A stretch of DNA of 64,000 nt from Cymodocea nodosa (taxonomy: Eukaryota > Streptophyta > Magnoliopsida > Alismatales > Cymodoceaceae), in NCBI GenBank assembly GCA_036874045.1, contig CM072341.1, positions 13,652,501 to 13,716,500 of the forward strand. The letters are read 5' to 3'. Within the stretch, counting starts at the first letter, position 1. Each line of letters begins with the position of its first letter. Both the position numbers and the translations under genes were made by a program. A model generated the notes under the pieces. It worked only from the letters and a program-made list of their open reading frames with translations, was not told the origin of the DNA and ran no database searches. Below are positions 23,638-34,876 of the stretch, piece after piece.

Positions 23638-25571
23638 AATTTCAATTACATATTTTTCCTGATTTAAAAATATACCTTTATCCATTTGCTTAATTTGAAG
23701 TCTTAGAAAATATGAAAGTTCTCTTATCATACTCATTTCAAACTTACCAGTCATCTCTTTAGAAAATATTTTTATTAGTTTCTCAAAAGTTGCTCCAAAG
23801 ATTATATCATCCACATATATTTGAACAACAATCTGATCTTTATCATCTTTCTTGATAAATAGAGTATGGTCTACTTTTCCCAAGATATATCCTTGTTCTA
23901 CAAGAAATGTAGATAACCTTTTATACCATGATTTAGGTGCTTGCTTCAAACCATATAAGGCTTTCTTTAATTTATACGCATAGTTAGGATTTTGAATATC
24001 TTCAAATCCAAGTGGTTGTTTCACATAAACTTCTTCATTAATTAAACCATTTAGAAATGCACTCTTTACATCTATTTGATATAGTTTAAAATACATATAG
24101 TAAGTATAGGCCAATAATATTCTAATACTTTCTAACCTAGCCATAGGAGCAAAAGTTTTATCATAATCAAGTCATTCTTCCTATGTATACCCTTGTGCAA
24201 CTAATCTAGTTTTGTCTCTTATAACTTGACCAATCTCATTAGTTTTGTTTCTAAAGATTCACTTTGTACCTATTATGGACTGATGTTCTGGTAGAGAGAC
24301 TAATTCCCAAACATCATTTCTATTGAATTGATTTAGTTCATCTTGCATTGCCACTATCCAATTTTCATCAAATAATGCTTCTTCTATATTCTTTGCTTCC
24401 ACCATAAAAACAAACATGCACATACTATTTAAATTTACTGAAGCTCTAGTTTTAACTCTCTCATTAATATTTCCAATGACTTGAGTGATGGGATGTGATA
24501 AAGAATAACGCCAATTTTTATGGTTCTCCTCAATATTCTCACCAACATCTAAAGGTACATCACTTTGATCATTAGTTTGATCATTTAAGTTCATATTTTT
24601 AGTTTTCTCAAATAAATCTTCAATCTCTCTATTGATCTCTAATTCTTTTGGGAAATTGATCATATCATCATTATCAGCCTTAGATTGAGATTCTTTAAAA
24701 GAATTTTCATTGAAGCTTACATGAAGGGTTCCTTCAATGGTTCTAGAAGTCTTATTATACACTCTATAGGCTTTACTTCTAGTAGAGTAACCTACAAAAA
24801 TTTCATCATCCACTTTGGCTTGAAATTTATCCCTTTTATCCTTAGTGTTAAAGATAAAACACTTATAACCAAATGGTCTCATATGGGAAATTTTTGGATC
24901 CTTATCATACCTAATCTCAAAAGGAGTTTTATTTACAAGATGTCTTAAGTGACTTTTGTTAATAATATAGCAAGCTGTATTCACTGCTTCAAACGAAAGA
25001 TTTTGAGGTAAATTATGTTCATTTAACATAGTTTTGGCTATTTCCTAAAGTGATCGATTCTTTCTCTCAACAACACCATTTTGAGAATGTGCTCTTGGAA
25101 AAGAATATCTATGATCAATGCCATGATCTATACAGTAATTATTCATTTGATCATTTACAAATTCAATACTATGATCACTCCTAAGTTTTTGAACAAAGAC
25201 ACTTTGTTCATTTTGAACAAAATTGCAATACATTTTAAATGTTTCAAAAACTTCTTTCTTAGTTGCTAGAAAATATACCCAAGTGTATCTAAATAAGTCA
25301 TCTACTAAAACAAACACATACCATTTACCACCAATACTCATGATTCTTATTGGTCCAAATAAATCCATATGTATAAGTTCTAAGACTCTCTTGCTTGATA
25401 TATCAGTTTTGGATTGAAAAGAGTTTTTATAAAGTTTGCCTAACTCACATGCATCACACATGAAATCCTTTGAGTATTTAATCATAGGTAAACCTCTCAC
25501 TAAATTTTTTCTAGACAATTTATGCAACAGTTTCATATTTATATGCCTGATCCTTCTATGCCAAAGATAAG
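23638..25571 (-). pseudogene. C1C integrase and reverse transcriptase
   Basis: Integrase (25578-25045) has the HHCC finger and the acidic residues HMDLFGPIR and NGVVERKNRS, but the second block reads RSDHSIEF (TE to IE). TAG interrupts NRSLQE. The linker frame 25029-24259 ends at TGA in GTKWIF. RT (24144-23638) contains [21 protein letters not shown] and [12 protein letters not shown] replaces Gln in GYTQEE near 24183, the same change as in C1B. The 3' part of RT is cut off at 23638. Confidence 0.87.
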
Positions 25572-27108
25572 TGTTCAAGCTTTAATTTTGCCCATTTTTA
25601 ATGAATTTTATAAGTAATTTTGCATGATATTATATATCTATGGTGGATAAATGATATTAATTATGGGTAATATAAGTCTTGAAATATAGTGCAATATAGA
25701 AATTTAATTAACAAGTGCATCCCCCATTGGATATAATTTTACATGGAACACATTGATTTATTTTGCATGTCCTATGTTGGCTAACGTCTCTTGGAGTTCA
25801 ACTTCCATTAATTGTAGGTAACATATATATGGGAGGAGCTTAATGCAAAAGACCAAAGAAGATGTAAAGAATCAAAAGTTGGTGGACTAAACTTTAAAGA
25901 AGAGGACATGCCAACACCTTATTGGCCCTCCTAGATCTATGGCATCTTATTGGCTTGGTGATAAAACCAAGGTGCCACATCAAAGAGAGAGAAGACAAAA
26001 CAACATAAATACAAGGGGAGAGGAATTTCGGCCAACACCTTGGTGTTTCCAACGAGAGAAAGAAGGAGGAGAAGAAGCTTGGAGGTGAGGCTTGTGCTTC
26101 CAAAGAGAGACCATCCATTCATGCTATTCACCATTCCAAGGGCTAAGGAGAAGACGTCCAAGCTTGGAGGTGGATTTGCTGCCAAGTTCCATTGAATTCA
26201 AAGCTCTAGAGAAGAAGATAAGAAGCTCCTAAGGTAGTGACAACTCTTAGAGTTTATTATTTTCTTGTATAGAAGGAAGAATTGATGAGAAATGTTGGTG
26301 AACATCTCAATTATATGTCTTCTTAGCTAGATAAAGTTCAATGAATGTATATGAATGTTTAATTCTTCTTTTCAACTTCTAATTTGCATCCTCTATTCAC
26401 GTGTATTGTTGGGGCTGTTAGTGAGGCTTTCACACGAGTGAATGACACTCATCAATGGTGGCTTGGCGCATTTGAGAAGAAGGTGTGAATTGAAAGAAGA
26501 AGAAAATAAGTGTTGATGTTCATTTGAATGAAGAACTTATCACTTATATCTAGTTGTTAATTTTAATTTCAGTAGTTAATTGAGTTTGTTATATCTTGTA
26601 TAGATCACATTTTGTCCTAATCAATCTCCAAAAAGAATTTCTAATGCAAGTAGTATAGTATAGTTTAGCTAGATTAGCAAATAGCATAGTTGCATGCATT
26701 TAGTATAAATTAGAATAGAGTAGTATAGTCTATTGAACCTTGTTGTTTTATTTTTCTTTTCTTAATATTGATGCATTGATATCACTTCTGAAATCACGTG
26801 GAACTTGTGTGCATGTTATAATTGAATGAGTTGATAGATTTACAAGTAAAGAAATTGATTCACATCACCATTTTCCACTACACATTGCCTTGAAATTGCA
26901 TGATTTGTGAGCTTGTGTTAACTTTGATTATTCTACATTCACATGTCATTAATTTATTGAAGTATACCTAAGAGCTTGAAGAACAAGTTGAGTAATAGTT
27001 GATTAAGTCATAAACACAATCCTTGTAGAAGAATGACCTGTATTTGCCATGTACACCAAAAGAACTGTGCACTTGTAGTAAAGCTTGAGCTAAAAATATA
27101 GCTCAACA
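25572..27108 (+). repeat. G2 5' LTR
   Basis: 1537 bp, TGTTCAAGC … GCTCAACA. It contains the GTGCACTTGTAG stretch near its end that is typical of Athila LTR ends. It has no clear sequence similarity to the G1 LTR over most of its length, so it is another family or subfamily. It lacks the TAACTNNNCGA repeats. Confidence 0.85.
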
Positions 27109-27114
27109 AGTTTT

Positions 27115-27133
27115 TGGTGCCATTGCCGGGGAT
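27115..27133 (+). other. G2 primer-binding site, tRNA-Asp type
   Basis: TGGTGCCATTGCCGGGGAT matches the complement of tRNA-Asp(GTC) at 17 of 19 positions. Both mismatches are transitions of the deamination type. It starts six bases after the LTR. Confidence 0.88.
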
Positions 27134-27257
27134 TGGCAATTTGGCTTAGTTTATTTTTACCATATTTGAAGTTCTTAGTTGGTTGTTTGATAAATTTTCA
27201 TAAACATATCTTTCTTGTGCTTAGTTGTGAATTTTATTGCTTAAATTTCTTGCAAGT

Positions 27258-28961
27258 ATGTCAAATTTTCATCATGATGATCCTTTTAAGTTTATAAATG
27301 ATTTTTTATCTGAAAGTGCTTGTTCTTATTGCCATGTAAAAGGTCATGATGAAAGAATATGTACCAGCAAGTTATTTAATATAAAAATTCAACCAGTAGA
27401 AGAAACAACTCATGTTAGTGATGAATATGATGTCGTGCATGATGCTAGTGAATTTTCTTACGATTTTGATATGCATAAATCTCATATTGATGAAAGAAAT
27501 GATGTTTGTGATTGCTCTCATGTTAGTAGTAGTTCTATAGAAGAGTCCATGAGGAATATAGAGAGAATCATAGAGTTAGGAGATAGCTATTATGTTGCCA
27601 CTAAGCTCCTACAACAAAAAGAAGATGTAATTGTCATAGATGATGAAGAAGACTCTAATGTAGATGAAAATGTGAATTTAATCTTAAGATTTGGAAAAAC
27701 CATAGAAAGAAATATATTAGAACATGAAAGTGAAGAAAAACAAAGTGAAGAAAATGTAGATGAAAAGGAAGAAAATATGTTGACAAGAGATGAACATAAG
27801 GATGTAGAACTAGAACATGAAGGAGTTGAACTTGAAAAATGTCTAATGGATGAAACTAATGAAGAATTAATTGAAGAAAACCCTGTTATAGACTTAGAAA
27901 TGGATAAAAAGAAAGAAGAAACATCTGAAAATATGAACAACAAACCACCATTTCCTAGTCGGCTTGACAACAACAAAGAAAATGAGGAAAATGAAGCTAT
28001 AAGAACCATATTTGAGAAAATCAATGTTAATATGCCTATGTTAGAATTAATTAGAAAAATTCCAGCATATGGGAGGGTGCTTAAAAACCTTTGTACCAAG
28101 CATAGGAAGCCAAGAAAAAAATTAAGTAAGCAAGTTTATTTAACCGAGTTAAGTAGTTCAATGTTGCTTGATAGTTTAGCTAAAAAATTCAATGATCCTG
28201 GTGTTCCTCTAATAACTTGCTTAATAGGGAATGCTTTAATTGAAAAAGCATTATTAGATCTTGGTGCAGGAGTTAACGTGATGCCAAAACACTTATATGA
28301 ACAATTGGGAATCACAGGAATTAAGAAAACTAGAACACTAATTAAACTAGCTGATAGATCATATAGGAGTCCCATGGGTATTGTAGAAGATGTCTTAATT
28401 CAAATTGAAAATTTTATATACCCAACCGACTTTATCATTTTAGAAACCAATACATCAACTTGTGAACCAAATGAATCTACTTTGATCCTAGGGAGACCAT
28501 TCTTAGCAACTATTAATGCCCACATTAATTGCAGAAATGGTAAAATGTCAATCTCCTTTAACAATAAGGTGATATCATTGAACATTTTTAAAAGAGATAG
28601 GACTCTAAACCATCAAGTAGATGACAACATTAGTGTAAGCATTTCTGAATTATTTGAAGAAGTCGAAAATAGTAGTAATGAGGAAGAACTTAGTGTTGAA
28701 ATTTGCTTTCTAGACGTTGAAGATAATCTAGAACACAAGGCATCATTACAAGAGAATAGTGGTGAGCATGAAATGAATAATGACTTGATTTTAGAAGTTA
28801 AGGAAAGGAATAAATTAAAAGCACTCCCACAAAATCTGAAATATGCATTTATAGATAAGCAAAATGAATATCCTGTTATAATTGGAGCAAACTTAATCCA
28901 AAACCAAGAAGAAAAATTAATGAAGATATTAAGTAAAAACAAGAGAGCTCTTGGTTGGTAA
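27258..28961 (+). CDS. G2 short gag plus protease and RT start
   Basis: A 567-codon open frame from ATG 27258 (MSNFHHDD). It begins almost at once with a zinc knuckle, CSYCHVKGHDERIC, with no capsid domain before it. A long acidic Glu/Asp/Asn-rich linker follows. The aspartic protease has ALLDLGAGVNVMP (about residue 330) and ILGRPFLATINA. The RT N-terminus ends at NKRALGW, followed by TAA. The long open frame suggests a younger copy than G1 here, but the polyprotein is cut short. Confidence 0.85.
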   Translation: MSNFHHDDPFKFINDFLSESACSYCHVKGHDERICTSKLFNIKIQPVEETTHVSDEYDVVHDASEFSYDFDMHKSHIDERNDVCDCSHVSSSSIEESMRNIERIIELGDSYYVATKLLQQKEDVIVIDDEEDSNVDENVNLILRFGKTIERNILEHESEEKQSEENVDEKEENMLTRDEHKDVELEHEGVELEKCLMDETNEELIEENPVIDLEMDKKKEETSENMNNKPPFPSRLDNNKENEENEAIRTIFEKINVNMPMLELIRKIPAYGRVLKNLCTKHRKPRKKLSKQVYLTELSSSMLLDSLAKKFNDPGVPLITCLIGNALIEKALLDLGAGVNVMPKHLYEQLGITGIKKTRTLIKLADRSYRSPMGIVEDVLIQIENFIYPTDFIILETNTSTCEPNESTLILGRPFLATINAHINCRNGKMSISFNNKVISLNIFKRDRTLNHQVDDNISVSISELFEEVENSSNEEELSVEICFLDVEDNLEHKASLQENSGEHEMNNDLILEVKERNKLKALPQNLKYAFIDKQNEYPVIIGANLIQNQEEKLMKILSKNKRALGW

Positions 28962-29208
28962 TTGAGTGATATTGTAGGAGTTAGTCCCATTATAGTTCAA
29001 CATAGAATTATCCTAGAAGATGAGAACTATGCCTTTAGAGAACCTCAACGTAGATTAAATCCCTAAATGAGTGAGGTGGTAAAGAAGGAGATAGTTAAAT
29101 GGCTTGACAATGGCATTATATACCCTATTAATGATAGTAGGTGGGTAAGCCTTGTGCATGTAGTACCTAAGAAATCGGGCTTTACAGTAGTTGAAAATCA
29201 AGATCATG
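28962..29208 (+). pseudogene. G2 reverse transcriptase, N-terminal fragment
   Basis: Continues in frame after the TAA: LSDIVGVSPIIVQHRI, REPQRRLNP, a second TAA, then MSEVVKKEIVKWLDNGIIYP and VVPKKSG. The reading breaks off at 29208 before the first catalytic Asp. The DD motif is absent from the copy. Confidence 0.85.
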
Positions 29209-30763
29209 AGTTAGCTTCATACTCACTTATAGAATTATTGCTCTTATTGATATTCTTTTTATTTTTGGATGTAGTATAGCCAAGACCAAACTGATTTTTA
29301 TCAAATGTTAATTTATTTTGGTCATGCTCATACATTTCAATAAGTTCATACCAAGATTTTGTACTAGTATTTAGATTTTTAGTAGATACAAAATCTTTTT
29401 CTGCACATGAATTTTCAGATAAAGAACATGCAGAACCAATAATTGGTCTAATACTAGTGTTTTGAATTTCATGCTTAGGTATCTGAATTTTCAGTTTACT
29501 ACAATTGTTTGAAATTTTAGAAACATTAGTAACTGAATTTCCAAAACAAGAAACAAGATTTTTAGAAACATTGATAGTCATGTTAGAAGTATATTTAGAT
29601 AAATCACATTGGTTTATATTATTACTGCATAATTCATCCCTTAAAGTACCTACTTCTACATATTTATTACCTTGTTTCATGATAAAAGGAATTTTAGTCT
29701 TAGATTTACTTGAGTTGTAACTAATAAATCCTTTGTTGGCTTGAGATTTAGGGTATTCAGGATAATCAAATCCTAAGTCAAATTTGTATGACACCATAGG
29801 GGTACTAGTTAGTTTGTCTAACTTAGTTTGACTTAAATTCCATTTCTCAATGGTGGAATTTAAATCTAGCTCTCTCATTTTTAATCTATCAATTTATAAC
29901 TCAAGGTCATTTATATTGTTTCTCAATTTTTCATTTTCAGATTCTATCTTTAATTTTTCAGCATTTATATTTTGTATTTGCTCATGCAAGACACATTCAT
30001 TAAATCTAAATTTATGCAAATCTCTAGCATGATTTTCATTATCACATTTAAACTTCTCTAAAGTAGTAGACAAGAATCAATTTTCTTCATCCACAATGGA
30101 CAAAGAGTTTCTAATATTCTTATTTTCTAGTTTACAAACTTTAAGTTTTTGTAATAATGCATCATAAGCACATAATAACTCATCAAAGTTAAAATTTGAA
30201 TGACTTTCAGGATCAGAAATTACCTCACACTCATCTGTCATGAAGCACACATGAGCAACATCTTCTAACTCTTGTTCTTCTTTTGAATGTGAAGATTTTG
30301 ATGATTGTTCCTCAAATTTAGACTCTTCTAACGTGTCATCCAAAGTAACCTTCAAAGCCCTTTTCTTATAAAACTTTTTCTAAGTTTTCTGAGCCGTCTT
30401 CTTCTGATTTGTCCTACATTGCTTTTCATTTTTCCTTATAGGACAATCTAGAGAAAGATGTCCAAGTTTCATGTAGTTGTAACATACATACTTTCTGGAT
30501 GAAGAATTCTTTTCATTTAGTGACTTTGACGTTGAGGGTTTGTTATTTTTGTTCCTTTGTTGTTTCCTAGTTTCCATGCTTTCTTGAATTTCCTAGTCAG
30601 CAAAATCAAATCCTCGTCAGAATTAGTAAATATTTTAGAATCTGAATTAATTTTGAAGGCTATTTCTTTCTTCATTTATAATTTGTTGTGACTTAGTGAA
30701 TCATTTAATTGAACTTCATAAGTAGTTAAATTTCCTATAAATTCATTTATAGTATAAACATTT
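29209..30763 (-). pseudogene. C1C gag and gag-protease linker
   Basis: Matches C1B 58.0-59.6 kb. Reading on the minus strand from the right: gag end, a degraded zinc knuckle (CYNYMKLGHLSLDC, second Cys changed to Tyr), a basic stretch with TAG for Gln near 30380, an acidic Ser/Glu segment and a coiled-coil-like region. It then continues through KIPFIMKQGNKYVEV to EYEA at the junction. Several stops break it. Its outer part is lost where C3b inserted at 30764. Confidence 0.85.
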
Positions 30764-32114
30764 TGAAAGGACCTCTAGATTTTGATAATGCAAAAATCAA
30801 TGTGAGGAATCAAATTGTATTTCACAATTAAGATAGTTCAGCAAAAATCAGGAGGCAAATAAATAGATATAGGTAATTCAAAAGTTGCTGCTATAGAGCT
30901 ACAGGAAAATCAAATAGTTGCAGGCTTAAGTATCCGAAGAATCAATTTAAAGCAGTAGAAACACCATTGGATAGTTAGAAGTATAACTATCTAGAAATAA
31001 AAGGCCTTTTAGAGAGTTTTAAAGGTAGCTAGTTGAATGATTAGAGAGTTGAGGCACTAACTTTCTAGAAGATCAAGAAAATCAGAAAGTTAGGAAAGTT
31101 AACTATCTGAAATTTAAGTCATTCAATTTCCCATGTGAAGAAATCCAAATAGAAGCTTAAAGGGACTTTTCGAAGAGTTAGAAAGCTAACTATCTGAAAA
31201 ATAAGAAGTTTCGGAAGGTTACAGATTTATCTATCTGAATCTTAAGTCATCTTATTATGCACGTGCAGAAATAAGAAAGCAGTTGGAAGCTTAGAAGAAG
31301 AAAATTGGAGAGTTATTGTAGCTAACTATCCGATAGTCAAAAACATTTTGGTAAGTTACAGCTACAAGTATCTGAACTTATAACACCTCACGTGTACGAC
31401 TTAAAATCCCCTATGGCAAAAGGACTTAAGTGGAATATCGGTAAGTTACGAGCATTCTTTGGAGTGTTACACAGCTAACCCTCTAAAAGTCAAAGGAAAT
31501 CGGAAGGTTATCTTGAAACACCTTCCTAAATGGTAACTTACCATATTTGGTTCTGTAAATTCAGTAAGTACAGTAGAATACATCTGTTGGAAGTGAATAT
31601 GATCGTTATGCATAATATTATAAATACAAACAATAGATAATAGAGTTAGACAACTTCTTTAATATACAAATTCATACACCAAGCTTCACACATACAGCAA
31701 AACATCTTCAAGATCAAATCTTCAGCAAATGCAAACTCAAGTCTAGAAGCTCTCCATGCAATAAACTCTGATTTCTTCAAGCTAGTGATTTACTAAAGTG
31801 CACCAACTGAAAACTTTAGTGATAGGTTGGTTGGAGGTACGACCAGAAAGCTCAGTTTGATTGGTAGGTTCTTGCTTTGACCTTAAAGCAAGTGTTTGTA
31901 AGTTTTGAAAGCTTAGTGAAGCCCAAGTATCCCTTGGGGGTGGACTAGCCATTAGTGGTGAACCACCTAAAATCCCTATGTGCATTATCTTTTATTGTGT
32001 GCTTGCTAAATTATACTGTCAATTAGTCATTCATTGTTTATCTCCTGAAATTGCATTTAAGTAATCAAAATATTACCATTCACCCCCCCTTTAGTAAGCC
32101 ATCAAGTCCTAACA
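30764..32114 (+). repeat. C3b 5' LTR
   Basis: 1351 bp, TGAAAGGACC … CCTAACA, related to C3a. The U3 has fewer and more decayed TCGGNNAGTTA/TAACTATCYGA units and three CACGTG-type sites (about 31132, degraded, then 31260 and 31388). A putative TATA box lies at 31619-31626. Confidence 0.85.
31619..31626 (+). promoter_or_regulatory. Possible TATA box of the C3b LTR
   Basis: TATAAATA at the position equivalent to TATATATA (1569-1576) in C3a. Confidence 0.45.
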
Positions 32115-32116
32115 AT

Positions 32117-32128
32117 TGGTATCAGAGC
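32117..32128 (+). other. C3b primer-binding site, tRNA-iMet
   Basis: TGGTATCAGAGC, 12 of 12 matches to the complement of initiator tRNA-Met, two bases after the LTR. Confidence 0.95.
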
Positions 32129-32165
32129 AAGGTTGACTCATTAATAGATTTAACCATCTGAGATC

Positions 32166-33540
32166 ATGACTTTCCACACTATAGAGGGACAAAATTTCCA
32201 TTGACCTCCCCTCTTTGATGGTAGCAATTATAGCTATTGGAAAAATAGGCTGGAGTGTTCTTTTAGGAGTACAGATGTAAAACTCTAAAGAATGGTCATA
32301 CATGGTACACCACTTCCAATCAGTCATGAAAGTGACTAGACTAAGGAGGATGAAAGAATCATCCAGATGGATGCTCGCGGGCTAAATTCTATTTACTGTA
32401 CACTAACTAGTGAACGGTATAATAAAATATCTACATGTAAATCTTCTCATGAGGCTTAGAAGACCCTTTAAATTACATATGAAGGAACCAGCCACGTAAA
32501 AGATATCAAAATCAGCATTTTGTTAAGAAAATATGAATTATTCAAAATGCTTGAAAAAGAAAGTATTACTAAAATGTTTTCAAGATTCACTAAAATTGTG
32601 AATGAACTAAGAGGCCTTGGAAGGGATTTTTCTAATCGTAAACAGGTACAAAAGATTTTAAGAAGCCTGACTGTTGAATGGAAACAGAAGTCTACTTCCA
32701 TACAAGATTCAAAGGATCTAAACAACTATTCAGTAGAAGATCTGTTGGGAAATCTTCTAGCTCATGAAGTTCAAATGAAAGAATGGAATGAAGAAGAGGG
32801 AGTCATTGTAAGAAAGGCTAAGAAAAAGAAAGAACTAGCTTTTCCCTCAATAGAAGATCAACCAAGCTCGAATGAAGATGATGTTTTACTAATAGCTAGA
32901 AATTTCAGAAAAATGATAAGACAATGAGGCAAAGCCAACTCCTTATGATCAAAAGTTCCCACATGCTACAAGTGCAAAAAATTGAGACACATTCAACTCT
33001 ACTATCCTTTCCAACAAGAGGAGGACAAACAAAGATGGAAGAAGAAGAATAAGAAGAAAATGGCCTTGAAAGCCACATGGGATGACAGCAGCTCATCTAG
33101 TAGCTCATTAGACTCAAAGGAAGATGTCTCTACAAACGTGTGCTTTGCTGCACAAGAGGTATGCCCTACATCCCCTTATTATTTAGAAAAAGAAAATCAT
33201 GATTTAGATATAGATAGTCTTCTCTATATAGTAGATAATCTATATGTAAAGTGTAAGAACTATAAGAAAGAATTAAAGAGTCTAAATTCCTATTTAGAGG
33301 ATGTTTTTGTTGAATTAGAAAAAGCCCTAGTTGATAACAGGGAACTAAAAACTAAAATGGATAACTATAGTTGTAAAAATTTTGATTTGAAAGAAGAAAA
33401 CAAAAATTTATTATCTGAAATTACAAATTTGAAAAACACTATATGTAAATTTACTAAAGGTGAAAACAACTTAAATAAAATCATAGGATCTCAAAGAACA
33501 GGAACAAGTAAATTTGGCCTAGAGTATGTTGTACCATAGG
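32166..33540 (+). pseudogene. C3b gag
   Basis: From ATG 32166: MTFHTIEGQNF, stop, PPLFDGSNYSYWKNRL and so on, a UBN2-type copia gag. In-frame stops occur in the first 350 bp and near 32924. Open pieces are 32520-32927 (KYELFKMLEKESITKMFSRF) and 32982-33539. The zinc knuckle is degraded (CYKCKKLRHIQLYY, last Cys lost). The C-terminal part is Ser-rich, then coiled-coil-like. It ends in GLEYVVP and TAG, about 20 bp before the C2B insertion. Confidence 0.85.
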
Positions 33541-33560
33541 AAACTCCCTACTATGGTGGA

Positions 33561-34789
33561 TGTTAGGAATTTTGTTTTAATGATAAATGCTTTATTAAAG
33601 TTTATAAATAAATCTAAATAATATTTTCTAAGTATAATAGTCATGTAATTAAATGTTGACGAATTATTGGAAAGTTTCATTTAAAATTTCAGATAGTTAG
33701 ATTTCGAATAGTTAAACTTTCGAACAGTTAACATTTCAATTTAGTCGAAGAGTTATGTTAAAAACTCATATAGTTAAGTTATCGGCACGTGTGTTTTCAA
33801 TGTTTTAAGTTGTCATGTGTTTTCCATGTGAGCTCGGTAATGAAAATCAAAGAGTTAGATAACTGTTCGAGTTTTTATACGCATGGATAGATAACTGTTT
33901 GAGTTTTATAAAATGACTAATGAACAAATAAGTTTTCCTTGTTCAGTCACGTGTTTTGCAGGTGTAAAAACTCAAAAAGTTATAGATAAGTGTTCAAGTT
34001 TTTACAAGACTTAAAGGATAAGTGTTCAACTAAAACAAAGACCTAGAAGATATTCTACAAATCTCCAAGAAGATAAAGTTTCGATGAATCTACAAGTGGA
34101 AATCATGGAAATTCAAAATAATAGTGGAGAAAGTGGAAATTTCAAAATGATAGTAGACATAGTGGAAATTCAAAAAGATAGTGGAAATTGTGGATGATTT
34201 GAATTTGAAATTAGTATGTGGATTATCGATTAAGTGGATGAACATGCTGAATGTGAAGTCAGAGTTCGACTACTAATAGAAAGTATGAGCTACATTACAA
34301 TTAGGATCACAATCTCAAAAATCAAGTCTAACTATTCAATTCGAATCCCAATCACAAATTGAAAAATCAAGTCTGAATATTCATATCTAGAAAAATTCTC
34401 CAACATTAGAAGAAGTTCAAAATTCCAAGCAATTTCAGAAAAGGACCTGCAAACGTAAGAAGTCTGGAAATTCGACAATTAGAGAAGAAGAGATACAAAA
34501 GTTGAGCAAAAAGAAGGAAAGGAGCTACATACATAAAGATCAAGTTTTATACAATTCAAAATTAGTTTTGAATAAGGACTTCATTTTCTATTTAAATTGT
34601 ATATCAGACATTACTGTATCAAAACCGTTAAGAAGGGAATTGAGCTGAAAAGATATTATAAATTCTTTCTTTAAAGTTTATAAAGAATAAAATTTTATTT
34701 GAGTGTTTTGTGCTCTTGTTTTATCCACTCCTAATTTTAATTACTAAAGACACAATTCACCCCCCCTCTTGTGATACAATGATCCTACA
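33561..34789 (+). repeat. C2B 5' LTR
   Basis: 1229 bp, TGTTAGGAATTTTG … GATCCTACA. It is an inverted copy of the C2A LTR at 36020-37217. The U3 has TCGAACAGTTA (33720-33730), TAACTGTTCGA (33860-33870) and CACGTG sites. Confidence 0.9.
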
Positions 34790-34791
34790 AC

Positions 34792-34803
34792 TAGTATCAG
34801 AGT
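34792..34803 (+). other. C2B primer-binding site, decayed
   Basis: TAGTATCAGAGT differs from TGGTATCAGAGC at two positions, both transitions (G to A, C to T). C2A has the perfect site. Confidence 0.85.
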
Positions 34804-34876
34804 GTAATTAAGAGCTTTCATTTCTCTATTTAGGAATTAGTTTTTCCTATCATTTACTTAGGATCATCTGTTTAAA

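Larger units (their letters stand above)
25572..29208 (+). mobile_element. G2: left part of an Athila-like gypsy element
   Basis: Plus-strand element with 5' LTR 25572-27108, a tRNA-Asp primer site, a gag remnant plus protease ORF and the start of RT. It inserted into C1C integrase DNA. At 29208 RT sequence (…VVENQDHEL) passes abruptly into C1C gag sequence. The rest of pol and the 3' LTR are therefore gone, together with about 0.55 kb of C1C. No TSD can be tested. Confidence 0.88.
23638..30763 (-). mobile_element. C1C: fragmentary C1 copia element, minus strand, containing G2
   Basis: Two pieces of a C1 element, 23638-25571 (RT back to integrase) and 29209-30763 (central and N-terminal gag), separated by the G2 Athila fragment. 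Missing: the RT C-terminus, RNase H, extra ORF and 3' LTR on the left, and about 0.55 kb between the pieces compared with C1B. The right edge is where C3b inserted (30764). Confidence 0.85.
30764..33560 (+). mobile_element. C3b: 5' part of a copia C3 element
   Basis: Plus-strand LTR (30764-32114), a perfect tRNA-Met primer site and a gag pseudogene. It inserted into C1C gag after …AAACATTT; the expected TSD is cattt (30759-30763), with its partner outside the window. At 33561 the C2B LTR begins, so the rest of C3b should lie right of the window. Confidence 0.85.

Noticed and set aside
27590-28990. Ser/Phe-rich minus-strand frames
   Set aside because: Antisense shadow of the acidic linker and protease of G2, which has clear motifs on the plus strand.
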